This document shows, in pieces, positions 34,634 through 44,762 of a stretch of DNA of 64,000 nucleotides. How positions within the stretch are numbered: the stretch's first letter is position 1; each line of letters opens with the position of its first letter. Under the pieces are notes generated by a model. The model was not told the DNA's origin. It saw only the letters and a program-made list of their open reading frames with translations, and did no database searches. This DNA is from Burkholderiaceae bacterium (GTDB lineage Bacteria > Pseudomonadota > Gammaproteobacteria > Burkholderiales > Burkholderiaceae_A): positions 310,001-374,000 of the forward strand of contig VERI01000001.1 of assembly GCA_018882785.1 (NCBI GenBank). Direction: 5' to 3'. A program made the position numbers and the translations under genes.

Positions 34634-36009
34634 TGACCGACGCCCCTTCACTTACTCTCGCTATGGCCTGCCGGATTCTGGGCCTTCCCGCCTTCAGGGT
34701 GCTTGGCCTCGTCGCCTGTCTGCTCTGCGGCATGATGGGGTCGACGCTTTTTGCGCAGCCCGTTGCTGGCCGAAGTGCGTCACCACAGCTGATTGATCGG
34801 GTTGTTGCGATTGTCAATCGCGAAATCATCACCGCCAGTGAGCTGACCCGACGAGAGCGGCAGTTTGAGGCCAATCTTGTCCGTCAGGGGCTTGCCATTC
34901 CGAGCCGGGCTATTCTGCGTGAGCAGGTTCTGGAGCGGATGATCACCGATCGCGCCATGCTGCAGATGGCTCGCGAGAAGGGGATACGGGTAGACGATGC
35001 AACCCTGGACCTCAGTATCTCAAGAATCGCCGATCAGAATGGTCTGTCGGTCAGCGCCCTGCGCAATCAGTTGGAATCGGAGGGTATTTCTTTTGCTTCA
35101 TTTCGCCAGGATCTGAGGGAGGAGATGCTCCTGACGAGACTTCGAGAGCGAGAGGTAGACAACAAATTGCAGATCACCGAGGCTGAGGTCGATACCTTTC
35201 TCGCCGCCCAGGGCCAGTCCTTGCAACAGATCGAGGAGCTGCGTCTGGCCCAGATTCTGGTGCGGGTCCCGGAGGGGGCTAGTCCAGCCGCGGTGGCCGA
35301 AGCAGAGGCCAAGACCAGGCGGATTCAGGAATTGCTTCGATCACCGCGAACATTTGCGAGCATTGCCCGTGAGTTTTCCGACTCTCCAGATCGGGAGCAG
35401 GGGGGTAGCCTCGGCTGGAGAACCCGTGATCGCATTCCGTCGTTGTTTCTCGACGCCGTAGCGGGCTTAAAGCCGGGCGAGATCAGTAAGGTCGTCCGCA
35501 GTCCCAATGGATTTCACATTATTCAGCTAGAGGAACGTCGCTCGGGCCTACGATCGCAGGAGGTCAATGTGCATCGTGCTCGGCATGTTCTGATTCGAGT
35601 CGACGCCCAGGTAAGCGAGGAACAGGCCCGCCGCCGCGCGATTGATATCCGCCGTCGGATTGAACTGGGAGCAGACTTTGGCCAGATGGCCCGGGACTAC
35701 TCGCAGGATCTGGGGTCGGCAGCCAGGGGCGGTGAGTTGGACTGGACATATCCGGGGGATACCGTGCCCGAATTTGAGCGTGCAATGGTTGCACTGAATC
35801 CCGGCCAGATGAGTGAACCAGTGCGCTCTGTGTTTGGTGTCCATCTAATTCAGCTGCTTGAGCGCAAGCGGGAGCCTTTAACTGCCCAGCGTTTACGCAC
35901 GGCGGCCCGAATTGCATTACGCGAGGAGAAATTGGCAGAGGCGGTCGCCGAATGGGCCCGCGAGGTTCGTGCCAATGCCTATGTCGAAATCAAACGCGAT
36001 GAGCGCTGA
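34633..36009 (+). CDS. surA: SurA, periplasmic chaperone/peptidyl-prolyl isomerase
   Basis: This 458-residue periplasmic chaperone delivers outer-membrane proteins, LptD among them, to the BAM complex. A signal peptide (hydrophobic VLGLVACLLCGMMGSTLFA) precedes the N-domain (RVVAIVNREIITASELTRRE). Two parvulin domains follow (LAQILVRVPEGASPAAVAEA to GFHIIQLEERR, then RARHVLIRVDAQVSEEQARR to GVHLIQLLERK) and a C-terminal helix. In many proteobacteria pdxA lies between surA and rsmA; it is absent here. Confidence 0.95.
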   Translation: MTDAPSLTLAMACRILGLPAFRVLGLVACLLCGMMGSTLFAQPVAGRSASPQLIDRVVAIVNREIITASELTRRERQFEANLVRQGLAIPSRAILREQVLERMITDRAMLQMAREKGIRVDDATLDLSISRIADQNGLSVSALRNQLESEGISFASFRQDLREEMLLTRLREREVDNKLQITEAEVDTFLAAQGQSLQQIEELRLAQILVRVPEGASPAAVAEAEAKTRRIQELLRSPRTFASIAREFSDSPDREQGGSLGWRTRDRIPSLFLDAVAGLKPGEISKVVRSPNGFHIIQLEERRSGLRSQEVNVHRARHVLIRVDAQVSEEQARRRAIDIRRRIELGADFGQMARDYSQDLGSAARGGELDWTYPGDTVPEFERAMVALNPGQMSEPVRSVFGVHLIQLLERKREPLTAQRLRTAARIALREEKLAEAVAEWAREVRANAYVEIKRDER

Positions 36010-36835
36010 CGGGCATGTCGCCCGAAAGCGATTTGGCCAGAATTTTTTGCATGACCCCGGCCTGATCAGCCGAATTATTGGCCTGATCGATCCCCGCCCC
36101 GGGGATCGTCTGGTGGAGATTGGGCCTGGTCAGGCGGCGCTTACGGAGCCCTTGATCCGAAGCGCTGGCCATGTGCATGCAATTGAGATTGATCGGGATT
36201 TGTGCGTCAGACTCAGAGACCGATTCTCGGATGCAGAGCTCTCGGTTGAGCAGCAGGACGTATTACGGTTAGATTTTCAACGCCTATCTGAGCAGCTCGG
36301 CGGGCCGGTGCGGATCGTGGGCAATCTACCCTACAACATTTCGACGCCGATACTTTTCCATTTGCTGGAAGCCGCGCAATGTATTGTTGATCAGCATGTG
36401 ATGCTTCAAAAAGAGGTGGTCGATCGCATGGTGGCCCCACATGGGTCAAAGATCTACGGACGGTTATCGGTGATTCTTCAGGCCCGCTATCGTATGGTCC
36501 GGTGTCTTGCAGTACCTCCGGGCGCTTTTCTGCCAGCACCAAAGGTAGATTCAGCGGTGATCCGCATGGTTCCATTGCCGATCAGTGAGATTCAGGTCCA
36601 GGATTGGCCAATTTTTTCGGCAGTTGTAGCGATGGCGTTCTCCCAGCGAAGAAAGATGCTGCGCAATACCCTGGCTGCTTATGTCGATTGTGTGGATTGG
36701 ACGGCGCTTGGAATTGCGCCTACCCAGCGTGCAGAGGAGCTTTCCGTCAGGCAATTTATCGATCTGGCCAACGCCGTGGCCAGTATCCCTGCGCCACTAA
36801 AAGGTGGGCAGGGTATCGAGACGGGCGCGCCGTAG
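35999..36835 (+). CDS. rsmA: RsmA (KsgA), 16S rRNA dimethyladenosine transferase
   Basis: This 278-residue methyltransferase dimethylates two adenosines near the 3' end of 16S rRNA. Signatures are ARKRFGQNFLHDPGLISRII, the SAM-binding RLVEIGPGQAALTEPLIRSA, the catalytic IVGNLPYNISTPILFHLLEA and VAMAFSQRRKMLRNTLAAY. The ATG at 35999 overlaps the end of surA by 11 bases; the longer frame from 35912 lies inside surA and is rejected. Its 3' end overlaps the convergent ygjP-like gene by 39 bases. Confidence 0.95.
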   Translation: MSADGHVARKRFGQNFLHDPGLISRIIGLIDPRPGDRLVEIGPGQAALTEPLIRSAGHVHAIEIDRDLCVRLRDRFSDAELSVEQQDVLRLDFQRLSEQLGGPVRIVGNLPYNISTPILFHLLEAAQCIVDQHVMLQKEVVDRMVAPHGSKIYGRLSVILQARYRMVRCLAVPPGAFLPAPKVDSAVIRMVPLPISEIQVQDWPIFSAVVAMAFSQRRKMLRNTLAAYVDCVDWTALGIAPTQRAEELSVRQFIDLANAVASIPAPLKGGQGIETGAP

Positions 36836-37642
36836 GACCGACTTGCCCTCTTCGTAGCTGGGCAGAATCTCAGCGACCTCGTCCCAGAAACTCTTGCTGT
36901 GATCCATGGTGTAGGTATGGGCGAGCTCATGGGCGATCACATAGTCGATGACTTCTTGGCTAAAGTGAATGAGCCGCCAATTGAGCCGAATATGGCCGTC
37001 TTCGGAGCAGCTACCCCATCGACCACGTGCATTGCTAAGACTAAATTTTGTGTAGCGTCGACCGGACTGGTCGCTGATTGTTTTCAGACGTTTTGCAAAT
37101 AGTGCCCGCGCCTGATGCTGAAGCCAGCCGTGCACGACATCTCGAATACGATCCATATCTGCGTCAGTGGGCAAGGCAAGCTGAAGTTCGCGTCGGAAAT
37201 CATCCCACTGGGTCTGCTGAAGCTGCGGGGAGAGCATGAGGGTCAGCGGCTTGCCCAGATACTGCAAGGAAGCGCCGTGGGCCCATTGCTGTTCCGGCAA
37301 CAGCCGGTGCTGCTCGCTCTGGTGCCATTCGGCCAGTCGGGCCAGCAGCCATTTCGACTTTTCCTTCAAGATGTATTCGATATCACTCACCGGCACCCAT
37401 CGGGGGGCATTGACCTGAATCATGCCTCTGCCGATCGACATGCCGACGGTTTTGCGTCGTGTACGTTTTAAAAGCCAAGGCACCGTATGGCCCTGTAAGG
37501 CCACGGTGCGGTGTTTTTTCGTGGGTGATGTTGGCTGATCGGGCGAGGGAACAGCCGTGGATTGTTTGCCGGAGGAATTTGATGACGAAGGTTTTTGTTC
37601 ACCTCCCCCGAACGGCAGTAAAAACTGCTCCAGCAGTGTCAT
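36797..37642 (-). CDS. YgjP-like (DUF45/M48-type) metal-dependent hydrolase
   Basis: This 281-residue protein has the zinc-binding HExxH motif in VIDYVIAHELAHTYTMDHSK with a following glutamate region (FWDEVAEILPSYEEGK), as in the YgjP/WLM family of putative metalloproteases. A basic middle part (LLKRTRRKTVGMSIGRGMIQ) is also typical. The N-terminal 50 residues are low-complexity (Ser, Pro, Gly). The function of the family is not settled. It overlaps plsC by four bases and its 3' end runs into rsmA on the other strand. Confidence 0.85.
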   Translation of the reverse strand: MTLLEQFLLPFGGGEQKPSSSNSSGKQSTAVPSPDQPTSPTKKHRTVALQGHTVPWLLKRTRRKTVGMSIGRGMIQVNAPRWVPVSDIEYILKEKSKWLLARLAEWHQSEQHRLLPEQQWAHGASLQYLGKPLTLMLSPQLQQTQWDDFRRELQLALPTDADMDRIRDVVHGWLQHQARALFAKRLKTISDQSGRRYTKFSLSNARGRWGSCSEDGHIRLNWRLIHFSQEVIDYVIAHELAHTYTMDHSKSFWDEVAEILPSYEEGKSVLRRARLDTLPTF

Positions 37643-38379
37643 GAGTGGCTGCTCCGATGACGATCGGGACTGATCCGTTGCATTTCTTGATGTATCCAGG
37701 ATTCCACTTTGACCATCAGAGTAGTCGCATCTTCGTTTTCAGGCAAGAGGGGTGGCCCAAATGACACTGTAATTGTGCCGGGTTTTTTCAGAAATGATTT
37801 CCTTGGCCAGAAATCACCCGAGTTCATAGCGACAGGAATCACGGGCACACCAGTGGCGACTGCCAATCGCGTGCCTCCGGTTTTGAAGCGACGGTAGCGG
37901 CCGGGCAGTACACGTGTGCCTTCCGGGAAAAATACAATCCAGCGATTCTCTTCGAATAAAACCCGCTTGCTCTGCGACAGGATTTGATCAAAGGCCTGCG
38001 TGCCCTGGCTGCGATTGATCGCAATCATGCGCAGCAGGCTAATTGCCCAGCCAAAAAAAGGCACCCAGAGGAGTTCTCGCTTAAAGACAAAACACAACAT
38101 CTTGGGCAGGAAGCCGGGAAAGAACAGGGTTTCCCAGGCCGATTCGTGTTTCGATAACAGAATCGCAGGCCCATTGGGCAGATGCTCAGCCCCGATGGCC
38201 TGATACTGAATACCAAGAATGACCCGTGCCGCCCAGATCATCATTCGGGGCCATTGCATCGCAAGCCGATAGCGGGCCTCAAACGGGCAGAAGGGTCCAA
38301 GAGTTAAAAATAGTGTTGCCCAAAACGCCAGCGAGCTCGCCTGAAAAATGAGAAAAACAATGGCGCGCAGAAAAGCCAT
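37639..38379 (-). CDS. plsC: 1-acyl-sn-glycerol-3-phosphate acyltransferase
   Basis: This 246-residue membrane enzyme makes phosphatidic acid from lysophosphatidic acid. It has an N-terminal hydrophobic helix (FLIFQASSLAFWATLFLTLG) and the acyltransferase motifs: PAILLSKHESAWETLFFPGF (the H-x4-D box, here with E in place of D), an arginine-containing middle motif and WIVFFPEGTRVLPGRYRRFK. The H-x4-E form occurs in betaproteobacterial PlsC proteins. It shares one base with the gmhB stop upstream. Confidence 0.9.
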   Translation of the reverse strand: MAFLRAIVFLIFQASSLAFWATLFLTLGPFCPFEARYRLAMQWPRMMIWAARVILGIQYQAIGAEHLPNGPAILLSKHESAWETLFFPGFLPKMLCFVFKRELLWVPFFGWAISLLRMIAINRSQGTQAFDQILSQSKRVLFEENRWIVFFPEGTRVLPGRYRRFKTGGTRLAVATGVPVIPVAMNSGDFWPRKSFLKKPGTITVSFGPPLLPENEDATTLMVKVESWIHQEMQRISPDRHRSSHS

Positions 38380-38972
38380 CAGTGCCCAGGGCTCGGTGGC
38401 TTGGCCAGGATCTGGTCGACCGCGGCTGCGAGATCGGCAACGATCTGGGTTCCTTTCGGAAGCTGTTTTTCCGGATCTTGGTCGGCGGCGGATATGGTGC
38501 GGAGCCCCTTTCCTGTTTTAACCAGCCAGAGATCGCAGCCGCAGCCCTCTCCAGCCTGCAGGTCTCGTAGAGAATCCCCGATGACTGGAGTGCCCTTCAG
38601 ATCGCGCTTGAATCGATGCGCGATGTCGTGGAATAGCCCCGCCGCCGGTTTTCTGCAAGGACACTTGCTGCTTGCAGTGTGCGGACAGAAGAAAATGCCA
38701 TCGAGCCTTCCGCCAGCCTGGCCGACCGCCTGGGCCATTTTGTTGTGAATGGCATGCAACGTATTGATATCGAACAGACCCCGCTCAATCCCCGATTGAT
38801 TGGTGGCGACCGCGATCGCCCAGCCAGCATGGGTGAGCCGCGAGATCGCCTCAAGGCTGCCCGGTATTGGCTGCCATTCATCGGGGCTCTTGATGTAGGC
38901 ATCACTATCGAAATTAATCACACCATCCCGATCCAGAATAATAAGTGGCGAAGAGGGAGAGTGTGGCTGCAT
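38379..38972 (-). CDS. gmhB: GmhB, D-glycero-beta-D-manno-heptose 1,7-bisphosphate phosphatase
   Basis: This 197-residue HAD phosphatase makes heptose 1-phosphate for LPS inner-core synthesis. It shows the nucleophile motif IILDRDGVINFDSDAYIKSP, then IAVATNQSGIERGLFD, the zinc-binding loop FFCPHTASSKCPCRKPAAGL, and the last HAD motif PVIGDSLRDLQAGEGCGCDL. It sits 11 bases after glyS on the same strand. All motif residues are present. Confidence 0.93.
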   Translation of the reverse strand: MQPHSPSSPLIILDRDGVINFDSDAYIKSPDEWQPIPGSLEAISRLTHAGWAIAVATNQSGIERGLFDINTLHAIHNKMAQAVGQAGGRLDGIFFCPHTASSKCPCRKPAAGLFHDIAHRFKRDLKGTPVIGDSLRDLQAGEGCGCDLWLVKTGKGLRTISAADQDPEKQLPKGTQIVADLAAAVDQILAKPPSPGH

Positions 38973-38983
38973 GGCCGTAATGG

Positions 38984-41086
38984 TTATGCAGCAAGCCGCG
39001 AGAGATCGGCAACCTGATTCATGGAGCGATGGAGTTGCGATAGTAGTGCCAGTCGATTGGCCCGCAGGGCAGCATCTTCTGCATTGACCATGACCTGATC
39101 GAAAAATGCATCCACTGGAAGTTTTAGCGCGGCAAGACTCGCAAGGGCTTGGGCATACTGCCCTTTGGCGACTGCAGCCTGGGCCTTCGGGCCGATCTCC
39201 GTAAGGAGCTGGACAAGTGTCTTTTCAGCCGACTCTGACAATAGCCTCTCTTGAATTTCTTCGCTGGAGACTTGGGATTTTTTCAGGATATTACCGATAC
39301 GTTTATTGGCGGCACACAGCGACTGGGCCTCAGGGGTTGACATGAATTTGGCAAGCGCTGAGAGCCGTTCGGGCACCTGATCGATTCGGGATGGGCACTG
39401 CGCCAGTACTGCCTCGATGGCCTCGATCGTGTGGCCCTGCTCTTTCATGTAAGCGCGCAGTCGGTCGTGAATAAAGCTCTGGATTGCAGGTAGATCCGGC
39501 GACACCGTGTGAATTCCGGCAAAGCAGGCGGCGGTGTCCTCGAGCATTTTTTGCAGGTCAAGGCTGAGATTTTTTTCCATCAGAATCCGAATAATGCCGA
39601 GGGCATGCCGTCGAAGCGCGAACGGATCTTTATCTCCTGTGGGTGCAAGCCCGATGCCCCAGATGCCTACCAGGGTCTCCATCTTGTCGGCGAGTGCAAG
39701 GGCGATGCCGCATGGATTGCCAGGAAGCTGGTCGCCAGCGAAACGCGGTCGATAGTGGCCCTCAATGGCAAGCGCCACCTCTTCCGACTCCTGATCATGG
39801 CGGGCATAGTAGGTCCCGATGATGCCTTGCAGTTCCGGAAACTCTCCGACCATATCGGTGAGCAGATCTGCTTTGGCCAATAGTGCGGCCCGCTCCGCTT
39901 CTTCAGGCTTGGCGCCCGTTGCAATGGCCCAGCCGCTGGCCAGTCGGGCAAGCCGATCGATACGCTGTCGCTGGCTGCCGATCTTGTTGTGATAGACGAC
40001 CGATGAAAGCCCATCAATTCGCGAGAAAAGTGACCGTTTACGGTCCTGATCAAAAAAGAATTTGGCATCGGATAGGCGGGCGCGCAGCACACGCTCATTA
40101 CCCGAAATCACGACACTGGGGTCACGAGATTGAATGTTCGATACAAGGAGAAAACGGTTGGTGAGTTTTCCTTTGGTGTCGGTTAAAGCGAAGTACTTCT
40201 GATTCTGCTGCATGGTGAGGATCAGACACTCCTGCGGCACCGCAAGAAATCCTTCATCAAATTTTCCCTCTAGTACCACTGGCCACTCGACCAGGCTCGT
40301 CACCTCATCCAGAAGTGCCTCAGGCATGACCACCGTATCGGGGGCAGCGCGCGCTGCCAGCCCCTGCATGATCTGTGTGCGACGCTCGGTAAATGAGGCG
40401 ATGACGCTGCCGTTATCGGCCAGGCGCTGGGCATAGTTGCCCGCCTGATCAATGACGATGGGCTCCTTGCAATGAAAGCGATGTCCGGCCGTGGTCCTTC
40501 CCGCCTGCAGGCCAAGGGCGGAGATGGGGATGATCTGTTCACCGTGCAGCGCTACCAGACCGTGGGCAGGCCGGACAAAGCGCACGGTCTGCCCGTCATG
40601 ACGCTGGTAGGTCATGACTTTTGGAATCGGTAATTTTGTGAGCGCGTCGTTTAAGGCCGCCTGGGCCGACTGGGCAAGCGATGCGCCTTTGGCGGTGAAG
40701 CTGACCATAAGCTGATCCTGCTTGCCATCGGTTTCTCGTTGCAGGTCACTTAGCTGAATATCAACACCCAGCGTTAGCCCCAGGCTGGCGAGTTTCTTCC
40801 CAAGTGGCGGCAGCGCCTGGCCCTGGCTATCGAGGGCCACCGAGACGGGAAGAAGTTTTTCCTTGCGCTGGCGATCAGGCGCCTGGTCTCGCGCCGCATC
40901 GATGAGCACAGCCAGGCGTCTTGGGCTAGCAAACTGAGTTGCCTTCACATTCGTACTGCAGATTTCATCTTTAATCAGCTGACTCAGAATGGACTCTGCA
41001 AAGGATTCGTCCAGGCGCCTGAGTGCCTTTGGCGGCAGCTCTTCGGTAAGTAGTTCAATTAAGAGTGGTGCGGTCATGGGCATCAT
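38984..41086 (-). CDS. glyS: GlyS, glycyl-tRNA synthetase beta subunit
   Basis: This 700-residue subunit of the tetrameric bacterial glycyl-tRNA synthetase starts [20 protein letters not shown], the usual N-terminal motif. It contains [20 protein letters not shown] and [20 protein letters not shown] followed by [20 protein letters not shown], then an anticodon-binding-like C-terminus ([20 protein letters not shown]). It overlaps glyQ by four bases (ATGA), the standard glyQ-glyS arrangement. Confidence 0.97.
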   Translation of the reverse strand: MMPMTAPLLIELLTEELPPKALRRLDESFAESILSQLIKDEICSTNVKATQFASPRRLAVLIDAARDQAPDRQRKEKLLPVSVALDSQGQALPPLGKKLASLGLTLGVDIQLSDLQRETDGKQDQLMVSFTAKGASLAQSAQAALNDALTKLPIPKVMTYQRHDGQTVRFVRPAHGLVALHGEQIIPISALGLQAGRTTAGHRFHCKEPIVIDQAGNYAQRLADNGSVIASFTERRTQIMQGLAARAAPDTVVMPEALLDEVTSLVEWPVVLEGKFDEGFLAVPQECLILTMQQNQKYFALTDTKGKLTNRFLLVSNIQSRDPSVVISGNERVLRARLSDAKFFFDQDRKRSLFSRIDGLSSVVYHNKIGSQRQRIDRLARLASGWAIATGAKPEEAERAALLAKADLLTDMVGEFPELQGIIGTYYARHDQESEEVALAIEGHYRPRFAGDQLPGNPCGIALALADKMETLVGIWGIGLAPTGDKDPFALRRHALGIIRILMEKNLSLDLQKMLEDTAACFAGIHTVSPDLPAIQSFIHDRLRAYMKEQGHTIEAIEAVLAQCPSRIDQVPERLSALAKFMSTPEAQSLCAANKRIGNILKKSQVSSEEIQERLLSESAEKTLVQLLTEIGPKAQAAVAKGQYAQALASLAALKLPVDAFFDQVMVNAEDAALRANRLALLSQLHRSMNQVADLSRLAA

Positions 41087-41982
41087 CGGGCCGCGAGCAT
41101 GGGAAAGCCCAGGCGCTCTCGGGATTCAACATAGGCCTGTGCGACTGCCCGAGATAGATTTCGAATTCGACCAATGTACTGTGCGCGTTCGGTAACCGAG
41201 ATAGCCCCCCGGGCATCGAGCAAGTTGAAATTGTGCGCCGCTTTCAGGATCTGCTCGTAGGCAGGAAGGGCAAGTCCCGTCTCCAGAAGACGCTTGGCAT
41301 CGGCCTCATGCTCGGTGAATCGCGAGAATAAGACGGGCACATTGCTATGTTCAAAGTTGTATTGGGACTGCTCAACTTCATTCTGGTGGTAGACATCGCC
41401 ATAGCTTAGCTTTCTGGTCTGGCCTTGTTCTTGCCATTCAGTCCAGGTGAGGTCAAACACGTTTTCAACGCCTTGGAGGTACATCGCCAGACGCTCGATG
41501 CCGTAGGTGATCTCTCCGGTGATGGGCGCACAGTCCAATCCCCCGACCTGCTGAAAATAAGTGAATTGGGTTACTTCCATGCCGTTTAGCCAGACTTCCC
41601 ATCCCAGCCCCCAGGCTCCGAGGGTTGGATTTTCCCAGTCATCCTCAACAAAACGCACATCATTGACTTCGGGATCGATGCCCAGGGCTTTTAGTGAGCC
41701 CAGATAGAGATCGAGAATATTGTCCGGTGACGGTTTTAAAACGACCTGATACTGATAGTAATGCTGCAGCCGATTTGGATTTTCCCCGTATCGGCCATCT
41801 TTCGGGCGACGTGAGGGCTGAACGTATGCCGCACGCCATGGCTCAGGACCCAGGGCCCGTAGAAATGTTGCGGTATGGGAGGTGCCAGCACCGACCTCAA
41901 GGTCAATCGGCTGAAGCAGCGCACACCCCTGCGCATCCCAGTACTCCTGAAGCGTTAAGATAATTTTCTGAAAGCTAGGCAT
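41083..41982 (-). CDS. glyQ: GlyQ, glycyl-tRNA synthetase alpha subunit
   Basis: This 299-residue catalytic subunit charges tRNA-Gly. Signatures include [60 protein letters not shown] and [20 protein letters not shown]. Length is normal for the alpha subunit. It is 30 bases downstream of lnt on the same strand and precedes glyS. Confidence 0.97.
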   Translation of the reverse strand: MPSFQKIILTLQEYWDAQGCALLQPIDLEVGAGTSHTATFLRALGPEPWRAAYVQPSRRPKDGRYGENPNRLQHYYQYQVVLKPSPDNILDLYLGSLKALGIDPEVNDVRFVEDDWENPTLGAWGLGWEVWLNGMEVTQFTYFQQVGGLDCAPITGEITYGIERLAMYLQGVENVFDLTWTEWQEQGQTRKLSYGDVYHQNEVEQSQYNFEHSNVPVLFSRFTEHEADAKRLLETGLALPAYEQILKAAHNFNLLDARGAISVTERAQYIGRIRNLSRAVAQAYVESRERLGFPMLAAR

Positions 41983-42012
41983 CTATGAATTCTAGCCGAC
42001 ACCCGTTGTGGC

Positions 42013-43380
42013 CTATCGCCTGCGCGCTTTCAGCAACAGGCCGCTTGCGAGTAAAAACAGACTGAGGGCGAGAATTGGCTGGTTGCCCCAGCGGACGAAA
42101 GGGGTGAGCCCCTGTGTGCCGCGGACCTGAGCCAGCAACAACCCCGGGCGTGCGAATGCAATCTGATCGGTCACGATGCCGCGATGATCAATCGCCGCGG
42201 TGGCCCCGGTGTTGGTCGCACGTATCATCGGCCGGCCCGTTTCCATTGCCCGCATGCGGGCAATGGCAAGGTGCTGCGACAGGGCGATGGTGTCGCCAAA
42301 CCAGGCCAGATTGCTGATGTTTAGCAAAATGGTGGGATGCTGATCTGGACTGAGTTCAGGCGCGAGCGGTCTAATGAGCTCCTCGCCGAAGAGATCTTCG
42401 AAGCAAATGTTGACACCGATACGCTGATCGCGAATGGGGATCGGACTTTGTCGCTCTCTGCCGCGTTGGAAGTCTCCGAGCGGCATCTTCATCATGTCGA
42501 CAAACCAACGAAACCCCCAGGGAATGAACTCACCGAAGGGCACAAGATGATGTTTATCGTACCGGTGAGAAAACTGACCTGGCGGCGTAGATTCGTGAAT
42601 GGCAATGAGACTGTTGCGATATCCATCCGCATCTCTTAGCGGCAGACCGAGCATCACGCTGGCACCCCCAGATTGGGTGAGGCGATAAAAGGCCTCTCGG
42701 GTCTGGGGCGTCACCAGATCCCAAGGCATGACCAGGGCAGTTTCGGGAAACACAATCAGTTGTGCACCGCCTGGACCGGCCGCAGGCCGGGCAATCTCGA
42801 GATGGGTCTGAAGTGCCTGTGCCTCGCGATTCGGGTCAAACTTCATTGACTGCTCAATCGCGCCTTGCACCAGAGCAATACGTAGCGGTGCGCCAATCGG
42901 CTCGGTGAACGGGTATTGCTGCAGGGCGAACCCACCTGACACCAGCGCGATAATTCCGCCAAAGGCAGCCCAAGATCGATGCCGTATCGACTGCGCAGCC
43001 CACACCAGCGATAAGACGGCGAGAAATCCGACGCCATAGACGCCCACAAGCGGCGCAAAGCCCGCAAGTGGCGTATCGATGGCCAGATAGCCCAAGGCGA
43101 GCCAAGGAAACCCGGTGAGCAGCGTCCCTCGGAGCCACTCAGCGAGCGTGAATACTCCCGCGACGATAAACGGGGTCCACCACTGCTGGCTTTTGAGGCC
43201 GAGCCATCGGCACAGGGCGAGCGCAGTGAGGGTGAAGGCCGAGACATAGATTGACAGCAGGAGGGTCGCGAGGGCGGCCAGCCATGCCGGCAGATCTCCG
43301 TAGTCGTGCAGACTGATAAAAATCCAGTGAAGACCAGCCGTGTAGGCAAGGATCACCCCAACGGCGATCAGACGCCTCAT
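42013..43380 (-). CDS. lnt: Lnt, apolipoprotein N-acyltransferase
   Basis: This 455-residue inner-membrane enzyme adds the third acyl chain to lipoproteins such as Pal. The N-terminal half has about seven hydrophobic helices. The C-terminal half is a periplasmic nitrilase domain with the catalytic glutamate in LIVFPETALVMPWD, lysine in YDKHHLVPFGEFIPWGFRWF and cysteine in IGVNICFEDLFGEELIR. It ends with a further helix. It is somewhat shorter than the roughly 510 residues common in the family. It overlaps corC by four bases, the usual corC-lnt order. Confidence 0.93.
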   Translation of the reverse strand: MRRLIAVGVILAYTAGLHWIFISLHDYGDLPAWLAALATLLLSIYVSAFTLTALALCRWLGLKSQQWWTPFIVAGVFTLAEWLRGTLLTGFPWLALGYLAIDTPLAGFAPLVGVYGVGFLAVLSLVWAAQSIRHRSWAAFGGIIALVSGGFALQQYPFTEPIGAPLRIALVQGAIEQSMKFDPNREAQALQTHLEIARPAAGPGGAQLIVFPETALVMPWDLVTPQTREAFYRLTQSGGASVMLGLPLRDADGYRNSLIAIHESTPPGQFSHRYDKHHLVPFGEFIPWGFRWFVDMMKMPLGDFQRGRERQSPIPIRDQRIGVNICFEDLFGEELIRPLAPELSPDQHPTILLNISNLAWFGDTIALSQHLAIARMRAMETGRPMIRATNTGATAAIDHRGIVTDQIAFARPGLLLAQVRGTQGLTPFVRWGNQPILALSLFLLASGLLLKARRR

Positions 43381-44237
43381 GCCATGTCGGGTGCGGTGAT
43401 CCGCTGGACAACCAGGACGTGGATCTGACGGGCATCGGCCCGCTGTACCTCAAATCGGAATCCATCAATATCAATCTGCTCGCCACGATGTGGCAGCCGT
43501 CCGAAATGATCGGTTACAAACCCACCAATCGTATCAACCTGCTCATCGGCCAGCGAGGCCGAAAACGCAGCGTTAAATTGCTCCAGTGAGGTAAGCGCCC
43601 GAACGCGAAACCGGCCATGTTGCCGCGGCATCGCGATAATGTTGTCGTCGTCCTCTTCGATGTCGTGTTCATCTTCAATGTCGCCAACGATCTGTTCGAG
43701 CACATCCTCAATGGTGATCATACCTGCGACACCGCCGTATTCATCGACCACGATCGCAATATGATTTCGGTTTACTCGGAAATCGCGCAGCATTACATTT
43801 AGTCGCTTTGACTCCGGCACAAAAACAGCTGGCCGCAGCATGCCGCGTAGATCGGTCTCCTGTTGGGCCATGCACTTCAGAAGGTCTTTGGCAAGCAAAA
43901 TACCGATGACATTGTCACGTTTGCCCTCAATTACGGGGAAACGGGAATGCGCGGTAGAAACCACTACCTGGAGAATTTTTTCTAATGGGTCGTCGATATC
44001 GATCACATCCATTTGTGATCGCGTAATCATCAGATCCCGAACCTGTAGATCGGCGACCTGCATCACGCCCTCCATCATGGAGACGGCGTCGGCGTCGATA
44101 ACCGCGTGCTCCTGGGCTTCTCGGAGCTGCTCCATGAGATCTTCTTTGTCATCTGTCCGGCGAAAGAGCCGGGCAAGGAGTCGCTCAAATTGCGATTTGT
44201 ACCCGGCGCGTGAATCGCCGGAAGGTCGATCACCCAT
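43377..44237 (-). CDS. corC: CorC/HlyC-family CBS-domain protein
   Basis: This 286-residue protein has two CBS domains (about residues 70-190) and a CorC_HlyC domain at the C-terminus (about 205-285). Recognisable motifs are QVADLQVRDLMITRSQMDVI, HSRFPVIEGKRDNVIGILLA and VVDEYGGVAGMITIEDVLEQ followed by IVGDIEDEHDIEEDDDN. Relatives modulate magnesium and cobalt export, or act in membrane homeostasis with Lnt. It lies 57 bases after ybeY and is linked to lnt. Confidence 0.9.
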   Translation of the reverse strand: MGDRPSGDSRAGYKSQFERLLARLFRRTDDKEDLMEQLREAQEHAVIDADAVSMMEGVMQVADLQVRDLMITRSQMDVIDIDDPLEKILQVVVSTAHSRFPVIEGKRDNVIGILLAKDLLKCMAQQETDLRGMLRPAVFVPESKRLNVMLRDFRVNRNHIAIVVDEYGGVAGMITIEDVLEQIVGDIEDEHDIEEDDDNIIAMPRQHGRFRVRALTSLEQFNAAFSASLADEQVDTIGGFVTDHFGRLPHRGEQIDIDGFRFEVQRADARQIHVLVVQRITAPDMA

Positions 44238-44294
44238 GCGGTGAAATCAGAGTTTCGGGATCCCTATGGTGCCATAAGACCGGATGGTGGCGGC

Positions 44295-44762
44295 CTAAAT
44301 CCGGTGGTTATTCTCAGAATAAGGGTCAGAAATACGAAAACGCCGCAGGATGGCCGTTTCCGTCGCTTCCATAGCCTGTGCCTCGGATTCATGGTCGTGA
44401 TCCAGGCCTGCCGCGTGCAAGACACCGTGAACAATCAGATGCGCGAGGTGATGATCAAGCGGTTTGCCTTGGCTTTTGGCCTCAGCCCGGATGACGGGCA
44501 TGCAGAAAACCAGGTCAGCCTGAAGATCGGGTGGTGGCGAATACGGAAAGGTCAGGATGTTGGTGGGATAGTCTTTTTTGCGAAATTCCAGATTTAGTCG
44601 ATGTGCTTCGGCGCGTCCCATCACCACAATCGTGATCTGCGCCTGACTGCAATCTGCAGGCAGGCTCGCCCATACGAGCCGGCGCAGTCGTGGTCGGGTC
44701 AACGGCCAGTCGCCTGGCTGGCATCCGGGCCTGAACTGTAGCGATAGGCCCAGCGACACCAC
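44295..44762 (-). CDS. ybeY: YbeY, endoribonuclease/rRNA maturation factor
   Basis: This 155-residue zinc metalloprotein matures 16S rRNA and takes part in ribosome quality control. The metal-binding motif is HLIVHGVLHAAGLDHDHE, with the three family histidines, and the earlier motif RKKDYPTNILTFPY is typical. The GTG start at 44762 directly follows the TAA stop of miaB. In most proteobacteria phoH lies between miaB and ybeY; here there is no room for it. Confidence 0.93.
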   Translation of the reverse strand: MVSLGLSLQFRPGCQPGDWPLTRPRLRRLVWASLPADCSQAQITIVVMGRAEAHRLNLEFRKKDYPTNILTFPYSPPPDLQADLVFCMPVIRAEAKSQGKPLDHHLAHLIVHGVLHAAGLDHDHESEAQAMEATETAILRRFRISDPYSENNHRI

